Shown here one piece after another: positions 50,853 to 61,120 of a stretch of 64,000 nucleotides of DNA. The stretch lies in contig NZ_LYBV02000017.1 of NCBI RefSeq assembly GCF_001660705.2, positions 62,001 to 126,000 of the forward strand. The letters run 5' to 3'. The notes beneath the pieces were generated by a model. It did not search any database, was not told the origin of the DNA, and saw nothing but the letters and a program-made list of their open reading frames with translations. The position numbers and the translations under genes are program-made. The number at the start of each line of letters is the position of its first letter. Position 1 is the stretch's first letter. The DNA is from Saccharicrinis aurantiacus. GTDB lineage: Bacteria > Bacteroidota > Bacteroidia > Bacteroidales > Marinilabiliaceae.

Positions 50853-52382
50853 TTATTCCCACTCAATAGTTGCTGGCGGCTTAGAGCTAATATCATAAAC
50901 TACTCTATTAACACCTTTAACCTTATTAATAATATCATTAGAAACTTTAGCAAGGAATTCATATGGCAAATGTACCCAATCAGCTGTCATACCATCTGTT
51001 GACGAAACTGCTCTTAATGCCACAACTTTCTCATATGTACGTTCATCTCCCATTACACCAACAGAATTAACTGGTAACAACATTACGCCCGCTTGCCAAA
51101 CTTCATCGTATAAATCATTATCCTTTAATCCTTGAATAAAAATATGATCAACTTCTTGAAGGATATCAACTTTCTCTTGAGTAATATCTCCTAAAATACG
51201 AATGGCTAAACCTGGACCTGGAAATGGGTGACGCCCTAATAACGATGGAGAAATACCCATTGCCTTACCTACTCTACGTACTTCATCTTTAAATAAAAGA
51301 TTTAAAGGTTCAACTACCTTTAATTCCATATCATCAGGTAATCCGCCTACATTATGATGAGATTTAATAGTTGCAGATGGCCCATTTACTGATACCGATT
51401 CTATTACATCAGGATATATAGTACCTTGACCCAACCATTTTACACCGTTTATTTTACTAGCCTCAGCATCGAAAGTCTCAATAAAAACTCGTCCAATAAT
51501 CTTACGTTTAGTTTCTGGATCAGAAACTCCGGCAAGTTCGTCTAAAAACGCTTTTTTAGCATCAACTCCAATAACATTTAAACCCATATGCTTATATGAG
51601 TCCAACACATTATCGTATTCATTTTTACGCAATAACCCATTATCAACAAAGATACATGTTAAGTTATCGCCAATAGCTTTATGTAATAAAACACCTGCTA
51701 CTGTTGAATCAACACCTCCTGATAAACCTAAAACGACTTTATCGTCACCAAGCTTCTTTTTTAAGCTATCAACTGTAGATTCAACAAATGAACTCGGTGT
51801 CCAATCTTGAGAACATCCACATATTGAAACAATAAAATTATGAAGAATTGTAGCTCCATCTGTAGAATGATAAACCTCGGGATGAAATTGCATCGCATAG
51901 GTAGTTTCACCTTCAATTTTGTAGGCTGCTACATTAACATCGGCAGTACTTGCAATAATTTTATAGCTATCTGGTAAATTAACTATGGTATCACCATGAG
52001 ACATCCAAACTTGCGAATCATCAGGCACACCTGTCATTAACTCATTGTCTTTATCAATAAACCCTAAGTTTGCTCTACCATACTCACGTGTATTTGAAGC
52101 TTTAACTTCACCACCATAATTATGAGCCAAATATTGCGCTCCGAAACAAACACCTAAAAGAGGCATTTTTCCTTTAATTTGATCTAAATTTGGCTTTGGT
52201 GATTTTTCATCTCTTACACTGTAAGGGCTGCCTGAAAGAATAACTCCTTTAACAGACTCATCCATTTCTGGAATTGAGTGATAAGGATGTATCTCACAAT
52301 AAACATTGATTTCTCTAACCCTACGGGCAATTAATTGGGTATACTGTGACCCAAAATCAAGAATAATAATTTTCTCCTGCAT
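50853..52382 (-). CDS. guaA: GMP synthase (glutamine-hydrolysing)
   Basis: A 509-residue GuaA converting XMP to GMP. The class-I glutamine amidotransferase half has [17 protein letters not shown] (Cys79) and [10 protein letters not shown]; the ATP pyrophosphatase half has [18 protein letters not shown]; the C-terminal dimerisation domain has [15 protein letters not shown] and ends ATIEWE as usual. It stands alone with a promoter box and a terminator of its own. Confidence 0.98.
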   Translation of the reverse strand: MQEKIIILDFGSQYTQLIARRVREINVYCEIHPYHSIPEMDESVKGVILSGSPYSVRDEKSPKPNLDQIKGKMPLLGVCFGAQYLAHNYGGEVKASNTREYGRANLGFIDKDNELMTGVPDDSQVWMSHGDTIVNLPDSYKIIASTADVNVAAYKIEGETTYAMQFHPEVYHSTDGATILHNFIVSICGCSQDWTPSSFVESTVDSLKKKLGDDKVVLGLSGGVDSTVAGVLLHKAIGDNLTCIFVDNGLLRKNEYDNVLDSYKHMGLNVIGVDAKKAFLDELAGVSDPETKRKIIGRVFIETFDAEASKINGVKWLGQGTIYPDVIESVSVNGPSATIKSHHNVGGLPDDMELKVVEPLNLLFKDEVRRVGKAMGISPSLLGRHPFPGPGLAIRILGDITQEKVDILQEVDHIFIQGLKDNDLYDEVWQAGVMLLPVNSVGVMGDERTYEKVVALRAVSSTDGMTADWVHLPYEFLAKVSNDIINKVKGVNRVVYDISSKPPATIEWE

Positions 52383-52423
52383 TAATCTGAGGCTTAATGA
52401 TTATTTGACTAATAAAATTGCCG

Positions 52424-52431
52424 CAAAGATA
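52424..52431 (-). promoter_or_regulatory. Putative -7 box of guaA
   Basis: Minus-strand TATCTTTG followed by CGGC matches the Bacteroidota -7 box TAnnTTTG, 41 bases before the guaA ATG. Confidence 0.5.
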
Positions 52432-52494
52432 GATTAATTAAGTGAAAATATGATGGCTTATTACTGAATTGTTTTCAGCACTAGTAAGAATTAA

Positions 52495-53415
52495 TTATTT
52501 TACTGAAAACACAGAACCTTCCGTGGCAAGATAAGTATTGGAGAAGGTTTCTTTAGCCTCCTTAAGAAATGGAACAAGATTCTTATATCGAGAAGAAAAA
52601 TGCCCAATTATTAATTGTTTTACATTTGCTTCTTCAGCAATTTTAGCAGCTTGCTCAGCTGTAGAATGATAGGTCTTTTTTGCCAGATGTGCTTTATCAC
52701 TTAAGAATGTTGACTCATGATATAATAAATCGACTTCCTTTAGTTTCTCAGTTATCTGTGGTTTATAACGAGTATCTGTACAAAAAGCATATGACCTTGG
52801 CTTGATTGATGGCAATGTAATATCATTATTTAAGAGAAGTTCTCCTGATTTTGCAGTAAAATCTGCCCCTCTTTTAATACTGACCATTTCCTTAATTGAA
52901 GGTTCGTGCTTAAAAACAAATTCCTTCCTTAATTTAAGTTCAGCGGGCTTTTCTCTGAAAATAAAACCAACAGTTGGTATTCTGTGTTTCAAAGGGATAG
53001 TTTCAACCTCAATAGTTTTATCAGAATATATTAGCTCTGATTCTTTAGTATTGATGGAGCTAAAAATAACTTTAAAAGGTAAATCTGTACAGAAGTAATG
53101 TAATTGAGGAGTCATCATTCGCTCTAAATCTTCATGGGCGAATATCTGAAGATCTTTAGTTCTTCCTAACAAGCCTAATGTTGATATTAAACCAATTAAG
53201 CCAAAGCAATGATCTCCATGTAAATGGGAAATAAAGATCTGATTAATCTTTGATAAATTAATCTTATTACGGCGCAGTTGCATTTGTGTACCTTCACCGC
53301 AATCTATCAAAAAAAACCGCTCAGATGCATTGAGCACTTGAGCGGTTGGATATCTTTCTGATGTTGGTAATGCTGAATTGCTACCTAAAATAGTTACAGA
53401 AAATGTTTTCGACAT
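52495..53415 (-). CDS. rnz: Ribonuclease Z (tRNA 3' endonuclease)
   Basis: A 306-residue metallo-beta-lactamase-fold endonuclease. Metal site HLHGDHCFGLIG (His64, His66, Asp68, His69), start ILGSNSALPTSERYPTAQ, and late motifs YHESTFL and IIGHFSSRYK. It removes 3' trailers from tRNA precursors. It starts 8 bases after the STAS gene stop, so the two share a transcript. Confidence 0.95.
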   Translation of the reverse strand: MSKTFSVTILGSNSALPTSERYPTAQVLNASERFFLIDCGEGTQMQLRRNKINLSKINQIFISHLHGDHCFGLIGLISTLGLLGRTKDLQIFAHEDLERMMTPQLHYFCTDLPFKVIFSSINTKESELIYSDKTIEVETIPLKHRIPTVGFIFREKPAELKLRKEFVFKHEPSIKEMVSIKRGADFTAKSGELLLNNDITLPSIKPRSYAFCTDTRYKPQITEKLKEVDLLYHESTFLSDKAHLAKKTYHSTAEQAAKIAEEANVKQLIIGHFSSRYKNLVPFLKEAKETFSNTYLATEGSVFSVK

Positions 53416-53423
53416 AAATAAAT

Positions 53424-53774
53424 TTAGTCAATAGCTTTACGCATTATTTCTATTCCATTTTCGATATCAGGAGCAATTGTTAAAACCGAATCTAGTTGTG
53501 AAACCGAAATTAATCGCTCCACAGCTGGTTGTAATCCTGTTAAAACAAATACTCCATCAGCATTTTTACATAATCTATTAGCTACTAGAATAGCACTTAA
53601 TCCTGATGAATCACAATAACTTGATTTAGATAAATCGAGAACAATATTCTTTTCTCCATTACCTGACAATAAAACTAGTTCAGATTTTAAAGAGGGAGCA
53701 ACATGAGTATCAAGCTTCTCCTTTTGCATCTGAATTTGCGTAAAACCATCTAATTTATCAATTTGAAAATCCAT
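53424..53774 (-). CDS. STAS-domain anti-sigma-factor antagonist-like protein
   Basis: A 116-residue single STAS domain of the SpoIIAA type. The phosphorylation loop is SKSSYCDSSGLSAILVANR (Ser56/Ser57), preceded by the NIVLDL strand. Such proteins bind an anti-sigma kinase when unphosphorylated. No anti-sigma kinase gene is adjacent, although SiaB-like and SiaC genes lie a few kb away. It is upstream of rnz and just after rpsA; a link to translation or tRNA processing is speculative. Confidence 0.85.
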   Translation of the reverse strand: MDFQIDKLDGFTQIQMQKEKLDTHVAPSLKSELVLLSGNGEKNIVLDLSKSSYCDSSGLSAILVANRLCKNADGVFVLTGLQPAVERLISVSQLDSVLTIAPDIENGIEIMRKAID

Positions 53775-53812
53775 ATAAAGATCTATTTAAGTGCTACATT
53801 CTAAAAGTTAAA

Positions 53813-55609
53813 TTATTTCTTCTCGTCAGCCTCCATTTGATCTTTTAGAGCCTGTAAGCTTGAAATATCGCCTAAAGTAGTCTTTTCTAAATTATCTTTC
53901 AACTTCTTAACACCTTTTTTAGTAGTTTTTACTTCAGTTGCTCTTTCTGAATCATCAGCAGCTTTTTTAGCGTCTTCGAAAGTTCTTGAATGGGAAAGAA
54001 TTATACGCTTAGATGCTTTATTAAACTCAATTACTTTAAAATCTAATTTTTCATCAACTTTCGCATTAGAATTATCCTCTTTAGTTAAGTGACGTGGAGT
54101 TGCAAAACCTTCAACACCATAAGGAAGAGCTATTACAGCACCTTTGTCGAATAACTCAACAATTGTTCCTTCGTGTACAGAATCAACTGTAAATAAAGTT
54201 TCGAATACATCCCAAGGATTCTCTTCTAATTGCTTATGTCCTAAGCTTAATCTTCTGTTTTCTTTGTCGATTTCTAATACTACAACCTCAACTTCTTCAC
54301 CTATAGAAGTGAATTCTGCTGGATGCTTAATTTTCTTAGTCCAAGAAAGGTCAGAAATATGAATTAATCCATCAATACCTTCTTCGATTTCAACAAATAC
54401 TCCGAAGTTTGTGAAGTTACGTACTTTTGCTTTATGCTTAGAGTTTACAGCATAAACCTCTTCAATTTTCTCCCATGGATCAGTTTTTAATTGTTTGATA
54501 CCAAGAGACATTTTACGCTCGTCGCGATCTAAAGTTAAGATAGTTGCTTCAACAGCTTCTCCTACTTTTAAGAAATCTTGAGCTGAACGTAAGTGTTGTG
54601 ACCATGACATTTCTGAAACGTGGATAAGACCTTCTACACCCGGAGCAATTTCAACAAATGCACCATAGTCAGCCATAACAACAACTTTACCGTTTACTTT
54701 ATCTCCAACTTTAAGCTCTGAATCTAAAGCATCCCAAGGATGAGAAGTTAATTGTTTTAATCCTAAAGCGATACGTTTTTTCTCGTCATCAAAGTCTAAG
54801 ATTACAACGTTTAATTTTTGGTCTAATTGTACAATCTCCTCTGGATGAGAAACACGTCCCCATGAAAGATCTGTAATATGGATAAGACCGTCAACACCAC
54901 CAAGGTCGATAAATACACCATAAGAAGTGATGTTTTTAACAGTACCTTCAAGTACTTGACCTTTCTCTAATTTAGAGATAATATCTTTTTTCTGTTGCTC
55001 AAGTTCAGCCTCGATAAGAGCTTTATGAGATACAACAACGTTTTTGAATTCTGGGTTAATTTTAACCACTTTGAATTCCATAGTTTTACCTACGTACATA
55101 TCATAGTCACGGATAGGCTTCACATCAATTTGTGATCCTGGTAAGAAAGCCTCAATTCCGAATACATCTACAATCATACCACCTTTAGTACGACATTTGA
55201 TGTAACCTTTAATTACTTCGTCGTTTTCTAAAGCAGCATTAACTCTATCCCAAGAACGTAAAGCACGTGCTTTTTTATGAGAAAGAACTAATTGACCTTT
55301 TTTGTCTTCTTGACTCTCTACGTAAACCTCAACTTTATCGCCAATAGCTAATTCAGGGTTATAACGAAATTCGTTTCTACTAATGATACCATCAGATTTG
55401 AAACCAATATTAATTACAACTTCTCTTTTAGTTAATGCGATAACTTCACCTTCGATTACTTCTTTTTCAGAAATAGTTGAAAGTGTTTTGTCGTACATTT
55501 CCTCTAATTCTGATACAGAAGTAGATCCTACAACATCACCTTGCTCGAATAAATCCCAATCAAAATTGGCATCTGAAGTTCCAGCTACTTTTTCATTTAA
55601 TTCACTCAT
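53813..55609 (-). CDS. rpsA: 30S ribosomal protein S1
   Basis: A 598-residue S1 with six S1 RNA-binding domains from about residue 45; repeated cores are EGLIHVSEMSWS, DGLIHISDLSWTK and DGLIHITDLSWG with following VVILDFDDEKKRIALGLKQL-type linkers. Residues 1-45 form a Ser/Asp/Glu-rich N-terminus, and the C-terminal 60 residues are a charged KKGVKKLKDNLEKTTLGD tail, as in other Bacteroidota. It recruits mRNA to the 30S subunit. Confidence 0.97.
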   Translation of the reverse strand: MSELNEKVAGTSDANFDWDLFEQGDVVGSTSVSELEEMYDKTLSTISEKEVIEGEVIALTKREVVINIGFKSDGIISRNEFRYNPELAIGDKVEVYVESQEDKKGQLVLSHKKARALRSWDRVNAALENDEVIKGYIKCRTKGGMIVDVFGIEAFLPGSQIDVKPIRDYDMYVGKTMEFKVVKINPEFKNVVVSHKALIEAELEQQKKDIISKLEKGQVLEGTVKNITSYGVFIDLGGVDGLIHITDLSWGRVSHPEEIVQLDQKLNVVILDFDDEKKRIALGLKQLTSHPWDALDSELKVGDKVNGKVVVMADYGAFVEIAPGVEGLIHVSEMSWSQHLRSAQDFLKVGEAVEATILTLDRDERKMSLGIKQLKTDPWEKIEEVYAVNSKHKAKVRNFTNFGVFVEIEEGIDGLIHISDLSWTKKIKHPAEFTSIGEEVEVVVLEIDKENRRLSLGHKQLEENPWDVFETLFTVDSVHEGTIVELFDKGAVIALPYGVEGFATPRHLTKEDNSNAKVDEKLDFKVIEFNKASKRIILSHSRTFEDAKKAADDSERATEVKTTKKGVKKLKDNLEKTTLGDISSLQALKDQMEADEKK

Positions 55610-55968
55610 TTGAAATTCAATTAATTACTAGTTGTTAGACATTATATTGCTTAAAATCGAGCGCAAAATTAGTAAATATTTTGCAGATTCTAACATTATA
55701 CACATTTTTTTTGATCACATAGCCTAAGTATAATCAATATGTTACCAATAAAAGTTATTCTTTAATCTCCTTTATTTTTGAATCATTATTATAATAGAGA
55801 TTAATTTTTACCTAAAATTATTTACTTTTGGGCTTTGTTGACTATTATGTGTAGTTGATAAGGAATTTCATTTAGTTGATGTACAATATTAACTAAATAG
55901 TTATCCTTAATGCTATTTTAGCATCTTACTTTATTAATGATGATTTTAACTCAAAAGACTATAACAAG
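55610..55968. promoter_or_regulatory. Divergent control region of rpsA and ugd
   Basis: A 359-base AT-rich spacer. For rpsA the minus-strand box TAATTTTG (55664-55671, followed by CGC) lies 55 bases from its start and fits TAnnTTTG. For ugd the plus-strand TACTTTTG (55823-55830) is the best match, 139 bases upstream, leaving a long leader. No other structure recognised. Confidence 0.5.
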
Positions 55969-57297
55969 ATGAAGATTTCTATTGTAGGAACTGGCTACGT
56001 TGGACTTGTTTCAGGAACTTGCTTCGCTGATGTTGGTGTAAGTGTAACATGTGTTGACATAGATAATAAAAAGATTGAGAACCTTAAAAAAGGTATTATT
56101 CCTATTTATGAGCCAGGCTTAGAAGATATGGTTCATAATAATATTGAAAAAGGTAGGCTTAATTTTACTACAAGTTTGAAAGATTCTCTAGATCAAACTG
56201 ATGTCATTTTTATTGCTGTAGGTACACCACCTGACGAAGATGGTAGTGCTGATCTTAAATATGTACTTGAAGTAGCACGCCAAGTTGGTAGAAATATGAA
56301 TAACTACTTAGTTGTTGTTACCAAAAGTACTGTACCTATTGGAACCGCAAATAAGGTTAAAGCTGCCATAAGTGATGAATTAGAGAAAAGAGGTGTCGAA
56401 ATTGATTTCGATGTTGCCTCTAATCCTGAATTCTTAAAAGAAGGAAATGCAATTCAAGATTTCTTAAAACCTGATAGAATTGTAGTGGGTACTGAAAGCG
56501 AAAAAGCTGAGGGAACCATGAAACGTTTATATAAACCATTTTTATTAAACGGTCATCCAATTATTTTTATGGATATCCCTTCTGCTGAAATGACAAAATA
56601 TGCTGCTAACTCAATGCTTGCTACAAAAATTAGTTTCATGAATGATATGGCTAATTTATGTGAGATTGTGGGTGCCGATATTACTTCAGTAAGAAAAGGT
56701 ATTGGATCTGATGCTCGCATTGGAAATAAGTTTATATATGCTGGTGCCGGATATGGTGGATCTTGTTTTCCTAAGGACGTTAAGGCTATTATAAAAACAG
56801 CGAATAACAATGGATACGATCTTAGATTATTACAAGCTGTAGAGGCTGTAAATGAATCTCAGAAACATGTTTTGGTTTCAAAAATAAAAGAACAATTTGG
56901 TAGCAACCTGAACGGTAAAACTTTTGCAATGTGGGGTCTTTCATTTAAACCAAAGACTGATGATATGCGTGAAGCACCATCATTAGTAGTGATTGATGAG
57001 CTAATTAAAATGGGAGCGAAAGTGAAGGCATATGATCCCGTTGCTCAGGAAGAAGCAGAGAGAATTTTAGGTGATACAATTGAGTATGGTAAAGATCAAT
57101 ATGATGTATTAATCGATTCTGATGCTTTAATTGTTATTACAGAATGGCCTGAATTTAGAATTCCTAATTTTAAAGTACTTGAAAAGCTGTTAAGTACAAA
57201 AGTAATTTTTGATGGACGAAATATTTACGACCCTGAAGATGTTGTAAGTAATGGATTTACCTATCATAGCATTGGACGAAAAGTAATCAATGCCTAG
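55969..57297 (+). CDS. ugd: UDP-glucose 6-dehydrogenase
   Basis: A 442-residue enzyme oxidising UDP-glucose to UDP-glucuronate. NAD-binding start [19 protein letters not shown], catalytic Cys266 in [27 protein letters not shown] and [12 protein letters not shown]. It is followed, after a terminator, by the UDP-glucuronate decarboxylase gene, so the two make UDP-xylose. Confidence 0.97.
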   Translation: MKISIVGTGYVGLVSGTCFADVGVSVTCVDIDNKKIENLKKGIIPIYEPGLEDMVHNNIEKGRLNFTTSLKDSLDQTDVIFIAVGTPPDEDGSADLKYVLEVARQVGRNMNNYLVVVTKSTVPIGTANKVKAAISDELEKRGVEIDFDVASNPEFLKEGNAIQDFLKPDRIVVGTESEKAEGTMKRLYKPFLLNGHPIIFMDIPSAEMTKYAANSMLATKISFMNDMANLCEIVGADITSVRKGIGSDARIGNKFIYAGAGYGGSCFPKDVKAIIKTANNNGYDLRLLQAVEAVNESQKHVLVSKIKEQFGSNLNGKTFAMWGLSFKPKTDDMREAPSLVVIDELIKMGAKVKAYDPVAQEEAERILGDTIEYGKDQYDVLIDSDALIVITEWPEFRIPNFKVLEKLLSTKVIFDGRNIYDPEDVVSNGFTYHSIGRKVINA

Positions 57298-57307
57298 AAA
57301 TTAATTA

Positions 57308-57341
57308 ATGGTGCTTTGATTCCTTCAAAGCACCATTTTTT
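57308..57341 (+). terminator. Terminator after ugd
   Basis: A 12-bp stem ATGGTGCTTTGA with its complement and a 5-base loop, followed by TTTTTT. It partly separates ugd from the next genes. Confidence 0.85.
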
Positions 57342-57375
57342 CAATTAGAATAAATTATCAACTACAAAATAAATA

Positions 57376-58317
57376 ATGAAAAGAATTCTTGTTACAGGTG
57401 GTTCTGGATTTATTGGGTCACATTTGTGTGAAAGATTATTAAACGAAGGAAATGAAGTTATCTGCCTTGATAATTATTTTACTGGCAGCAAAACAAACGT
57501 TATTCACTTACTTAATAATCCTTTTTTTGAGCTAATAAGGCATGATGTTACCCATCCCTATTTTATTGAAGTTGATGAAATTTACAACCTTGCTTGTCCA
57601 GCCTCTCCGATTCACTACCAACACAATTCAATAAAAACCATTAAAACTTCAGTAATGGGAGCAATTAATATGTTAGGCCTAGCCAAGCGTATTAATGCAA
57701 AAATATTACAAGCCTCTACTTCTGAAGTATACGGTGATCCGGATATCCATCCACAAACTGAAGATTATTGGGGAAATGTTAATCCAATAGGTATTAGATC
57801 GTGTTATGATGAAGGTAAAAGATGTGCTGAAAGTTTGTTTTTTAATTATCACGACCAAAATGATGTTACCATCAAGGTAATTAGAATATTCAACACCTAT
57901 GGGCCAAGAATGAATCCTAATGATGGTAGAGTAGTTTCAAATTTTATAGTACAAGCACTAAAAGGTGAAGAAATTACTATCTTTGGAGATGGCCAACAAA
58001 CAAGAAGCTTTCAGTTTGTTGATGATTTAGTTGAAGGAATGATTAGAATGATGAATTCGAAACCTGACTTTTTAGGCCCTGTGAATATTGGTAACCCTAA
58101 TGAATTTACTATGTTAGAATTAGCTCAACAAATTATAAAATTGACTAATTCAACATCTAAATTAACTTATTTACCTTTACCTACTGATGATCCTACACAA
58201 AGGCAACCTGATATTAGTTTAGCACAGAAAGAGCTAAATGGATGGGAACCTAAGGTTCAGCTTAATGAAGGTCTTATAAAAACTATTAATTATTTTGATA
58301 ATTTACTTAGTAAATAA
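57376..58317 (+). CDS. UDP-glucuronate decarboxylase (UDP-xylose synthase)
   Basis: A 313-residue short-chain-dehydrogenase-fold enzyme. NAD site [14 protein letters not shown], signature [13 protein letters not shown], catalytic Tyr144/Lys148 in [16 protein letters not shown] and [19 protein letters not shown]; these are diagnostic of UXS rather than of dTDP-glucose dehydratase. It converts UDP-glucuronate from Ugd to UDP-xylose for envelope glycans. Three bases separate its stop from the next ATG. Confidence 0.95.
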   Translation: MKRILVTGGSGFIGSHLCERLLNEGNEVICLDNYFTGSKTNVIHLLNNPFFELIRHDVTHPYFIEVDEIYNLACPASPIHYQHNSIKTIKTSVMGAINMLGLAKRINAKILQASTSEVYGDPDIHPQTEDYWGNVNPIGIRSCYDEGKRCAESLFFNYHDQNDVTIKVIRIFNTYGPRMNPNDGRVVSNFIVQALKGEEITIFGDGQQTRSFQFVDDLVEGMIRMMNSKPDFLGPVNIGNPNEFTMLELAQQIIKLTNSTSKLTYLPLPTDDPTQRQPDISLAQKELNGWEPKVQLNEGLIKTINYFDNLLSK

Positions 58318-58320
58318 ATT

Positions 58321-59199
58321 ATGACCAAAATATTAGTAACTGGCGGAAACGGTCAGCTAGGAAATAGCATTAACTCAATTAAGGATAAATATAGTAATCT
58401 CGAAATTACTTTTACAGATATTGATAGTTTAGATATTTGCAATATTGACGATATAGAAAAATTTGTTCACCAGAATAAATTTCAATATATAGTTAATTGT
58501 GCAGCATATACAGCTGTTGATAAAGCAGAATCGGAAGAGAACTTAGCTACAAAGATTAATGCCACTGCGGTTGAAAATCTTGCTATTGTAGCAAAAAATA
58601 ATAATTGCAAGTTGATAAATGTATCAACAGATTATGTTTTCGATGGAAATGCACATAAACCTTATATCGAGGACGACAATACAGAACCTACATCAGTTTA
58701 TGGTAAAACAAAACTTAAAGGAGAACAATTAGCATTCGCATCAAAAGCGGAATGCATTAATATTCGAACCTCGTGGTTATATTCTGAGTTTGGTAACAAC
58801 TTTGTGAAAACAATGATAAAACTGGGCACTGAAAGAGATCAATTGGGTATAGTTTGGGATCAGGTTGGAACACCAACTTATGCTGTTGATTTAGCCAAAG
58901 CTATATTAGATATTATTGAAAGTACATCTTCTGGTGAAAAAGAATTTCAATCGGGTATATATCATTATAGCAACGAAGGTGTTGCAAGTTGGTACGATTT
59001 TACAATCAACATCCATCAAATATATGACATCAATTGCGACGTTACCCCAATTGAAACAAAAGAATACCCAACACCAGCACCTCGCCCTTGCTATAGTGTA
59101 TTAAACAAGGCGAAAATTAAAAACGTTTATTCAATAACTATCCCGCATTGGCGGAATAGTTTAGAACGTTGTATTGAAAGTATAAAAGCGGAACAATAG
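58321..59199 (+). CDS. rfbD: dTDP-4-dehydrorhamnose reductase
   Basis: A 292-residue RmlD-type reductase. NAD(P) site VTGGNGQLGNSI, CAAYTAVDKAESE, NVSTDYVFDG and the SVYGKTKLKGEQL catalytic Tyr/Lys region. It makes dTDP-rhamnose from the 4-keto intermediate. The rest of the rmlABC set is not in the window, so it must be elsewhere or this enzyme reduces another keto sugar. It follows the UXS gene by 3 bases and precedes the mutase by 25. Confidence 0.92.
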   Translation: MTKILVTGGNGQLGNSINSIKDKYSNLEITFTDIDSLDICNIDDIEKFVHQNKFQYIVNCAAYTAVDKAESEENLATKINATAVENLAIVAKNNNCKLINVSTDYVFDGNAHKPYIEDDNTEPTSVYGKTKLKGEQLAFASKAECINIRTSWLYSEFGNNFVKTMIKLGTERDQLGIVWDQVGTPTYAVDLAKAILDIIESTSSGEKEFQSGIYHYSNEGVASWYDFTINIHQIYDINCDVTPIETKEYPTPAPRPCYSVLNKAKIKNVYSITIPHWRNSLERCIESIKAEQ

Positions 59200-59224
59200 A
59201 TATAAATTAAAACAACTATCAAAA

Positions 59225-60976
59225 ATGGAAAACCAAGATGTATTAAGTTTGGTAACCGAAAAAGCCAATCAATGGCTTTTGGGCAATTATAACGAAGAAA
59301 CAAAAAACGAAGTAAAAGCCCTTCTTGAGAATGAAGACAAATCTGACCTTATCGATGCATTCTATAAAGATTTAGAATTTGGAACTGGTGGTTTAAGAGG
59401 AATTATGGGTTCTGGTTCTAACCGTATGAATATTTATACTGTTGGAGCAGCAACACAAGGTTTAGCGAATTACTTAAACGCTCAATTTTCAGATCTTGAT
59501 GAAATCAAGGTAGTTATTGGTCACGATTGTAGAAACAATAGTCGTTTATTCACTGATATTTCTGCAAAAATTTTATCTGCTAATGGTATTAAAGCATTAG
59601 TATTTGATGATTTACGCCCTACTCCAGAAATTTCATACGTAATTAGAGAGTTTGGATGTCAAAGTGGTATTATCATTACTGCATCACACAATCCTAAAGA
59701 GTACAATGGTTACAAAGCCTATTGGAACGATGGAGGTCAAATGATTGCTCCGCATGATACAAATGTAATTGATGAAGTTAAAAAGATTGCTTCTGTTGAC
59801 GATATCAAATTCGAAGATACCAACAATCTAATTGAAATTTTAAGTTCAGAAGTTGACGATAAATACATTGAGAAAGTAAAATCTATTTCACTTGATACAG
59901 GTGCAATTGAGCGTCAGAAAGATCTTAAGATTGTATACACTCCTATACATGGTACTGGTGTTAAATTAATTCCTGATGCTTTACGCAGCTATGGTTTTAC
60001 AAACATTATAAACATTCCTGAACAAGATGTTGTTAGTGGCGATTTCCCTACTGTTATTTCTCCAAATCCAGAAGAGCCTGAGGCTTTGGCAATGGCAGTT
60101 AACAAAGCCAAAGAAATTGACGCTGATTTAGTAATGGCTTCAGATCCTGATGCCGATCGTTTAGGTGTAGCTTGTAAAAACGATAAAGGTGAGTTTATTT
60201 TATTAAACGGTAATCAAACAGCTCTTTTATTAACGTGGTACATGGTACAACGTTGGAAAGAAAACAACCTATTAACAGGGAAAGAGTTTATTGTAAAAAC
60301 CATTGTAAGTACTGAATTAATCAAAGAAATTGCTATCAAAAATGATATCGAATACTTTGATGTTTATACTGGCTTTAAGTGGATTGCAGCTAAAATTCTT
60401 GAATTAGAAGGAAAGAAAAAATATATCTGTGGTGGTGAAGAAAGCTATGGTTTCTTACCTGGAGATTATGTTCGCGATAAAGATGCTGTTGCTTCTTGTG
60501 CAATGTTTGCAGAAATTGCTGCATGGGCAAAAGACTCTGGTGTTACTTTATTTGAACTATTGCAAAACATTTACCTTGAATATGGATTCTCAAAAGAGAA
60601 AATGATTTACATTGTTCGTAAAGGAAAATCAGGAGCTGACGAGATTCAACAAATCATGAAGGATTTAAGAGAAAACCCTCCAACAGAATTAGCTGGTTCA
60701 CGTATGTCAATCGTTAAAGATTATGGGGTTCTTAAAGCTTACAATAAGATTGAAGGAACTGAAGAAGCTATTGATTTACCTGTTACAAGTAATGTATTAC
60801 AGTTTTACACTGAAGATGGTTCTAAGATTAGTGTTCGTCCATCAGGTACAGAACCTAAAATTAAGTTCTATTTTGAGGTTCGTGGTGAAATGAATTCAAG
60901 AGATGAATATTACTCAGCAGATGCAAAAGCTGAAACTAAGATTCAAGCGATTGTTAAAGATTTAAAAATTGACTAA
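59225..60976 (+). CDS. Phospho-sugar mutase (phosphoglucomutase/phosphomannomutase)
   Basis: A 583-residue alpha-D-phosphohexomutase. Catalytic Ser154 in ITASHNPKEYNGYKAYW, metal-binding loop ASDPDADRLGVA, sugar-binding GGEESYGFLPGD and phosphate-binding RPSGTEPKIKFYFEV. The long form is typical of glucose-1,6-bisphosphate-type PGM/PMM of Bacteroidota. It supplies hexose-1-phosphate to the nucleotide-sugar genes upstream. Confidence 0.95.
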   Translation: MENQDVLSLVTEKANQWLLGNYNEETKNEVKALLENEDKSDLIDAFYKDLEFGTGGLRGIMGSGSNRMNIYTVGAATQGLANYLNAQFSDLDEIKVVIGHDCRNNSRLFTDISAKILSANGIKALVFDDLRPTPEISYVIREFGCQSGIIITASHNPKEYNGYKAYWNDGGQMIAPHDTNVIDEVKKIASVDDIKFEDTNNLIEILSSEVDDKYIEKVKSISLDTGAIERQKDLKIVYTPIHGTGVKLIPDALRSYGFTNIINIPEQDVVSGDFPTVISPNPEEPEALAMAVNKAKEIDADLVMASDPDADRLGVACKNDKGEFILLNGNQTALLLTWYMVQRWKENNLLTGKEFIVKTIVSTELIKEIAIKNDIEYFDVYTGFKWIAAKILELEGKKKYICGGEESYGFLPGDYVRDKDAVASCAMFAEIAAWAKDSGVTLFELLQNIYLEYGFSKEKMIYIVRKGKSGADEIQQIMKDLRENPPTELAGSRMSIVKDYGVLKAYNKIEGTEEAIDLPVTSNVLQFYTEDGSKISVRPSGTEPKIKFYFEVRGEMNSRDEYYSADAKAETKIQAIVKDLKID

Positions 60977-60999
60977 TCCTCAATTTTAAATTATTCTAT

Positions 61000-61031
61000 A
61001 AAGGATGTTCTTAATTGGACATCCTTTTTTT
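61000..61031 (+). terminator. Terminator after the phospho-sugar mutase gene
   Basis: Stem AAAGGATGT/ACATCCTTT with a 10-base loop, then a run of T residues. Confidence 0.85.
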
Positions 61032-61065
61032 GTAGCCAATTAGATCAAATGCATAATCCTAAAAG

Positions 61066-61098
61066 TAAAAAGGCACAATCTCTTTCGAAATTATGCCT
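61066..61098 (-). terminator. Terminator of the glycosyltransferase genes
   Basis: Minus-strand stem AGGCATAAT/ATTGTGCCT (one U-G pair) with an 11-base loop followed by TTTTT, 23 bases beyond the family-2 glycosyltransferase stop. Confidence 0.8.
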
Positions 61099-61120
61099 CT
61101 CCCTATTTTATCTCCTAAAC

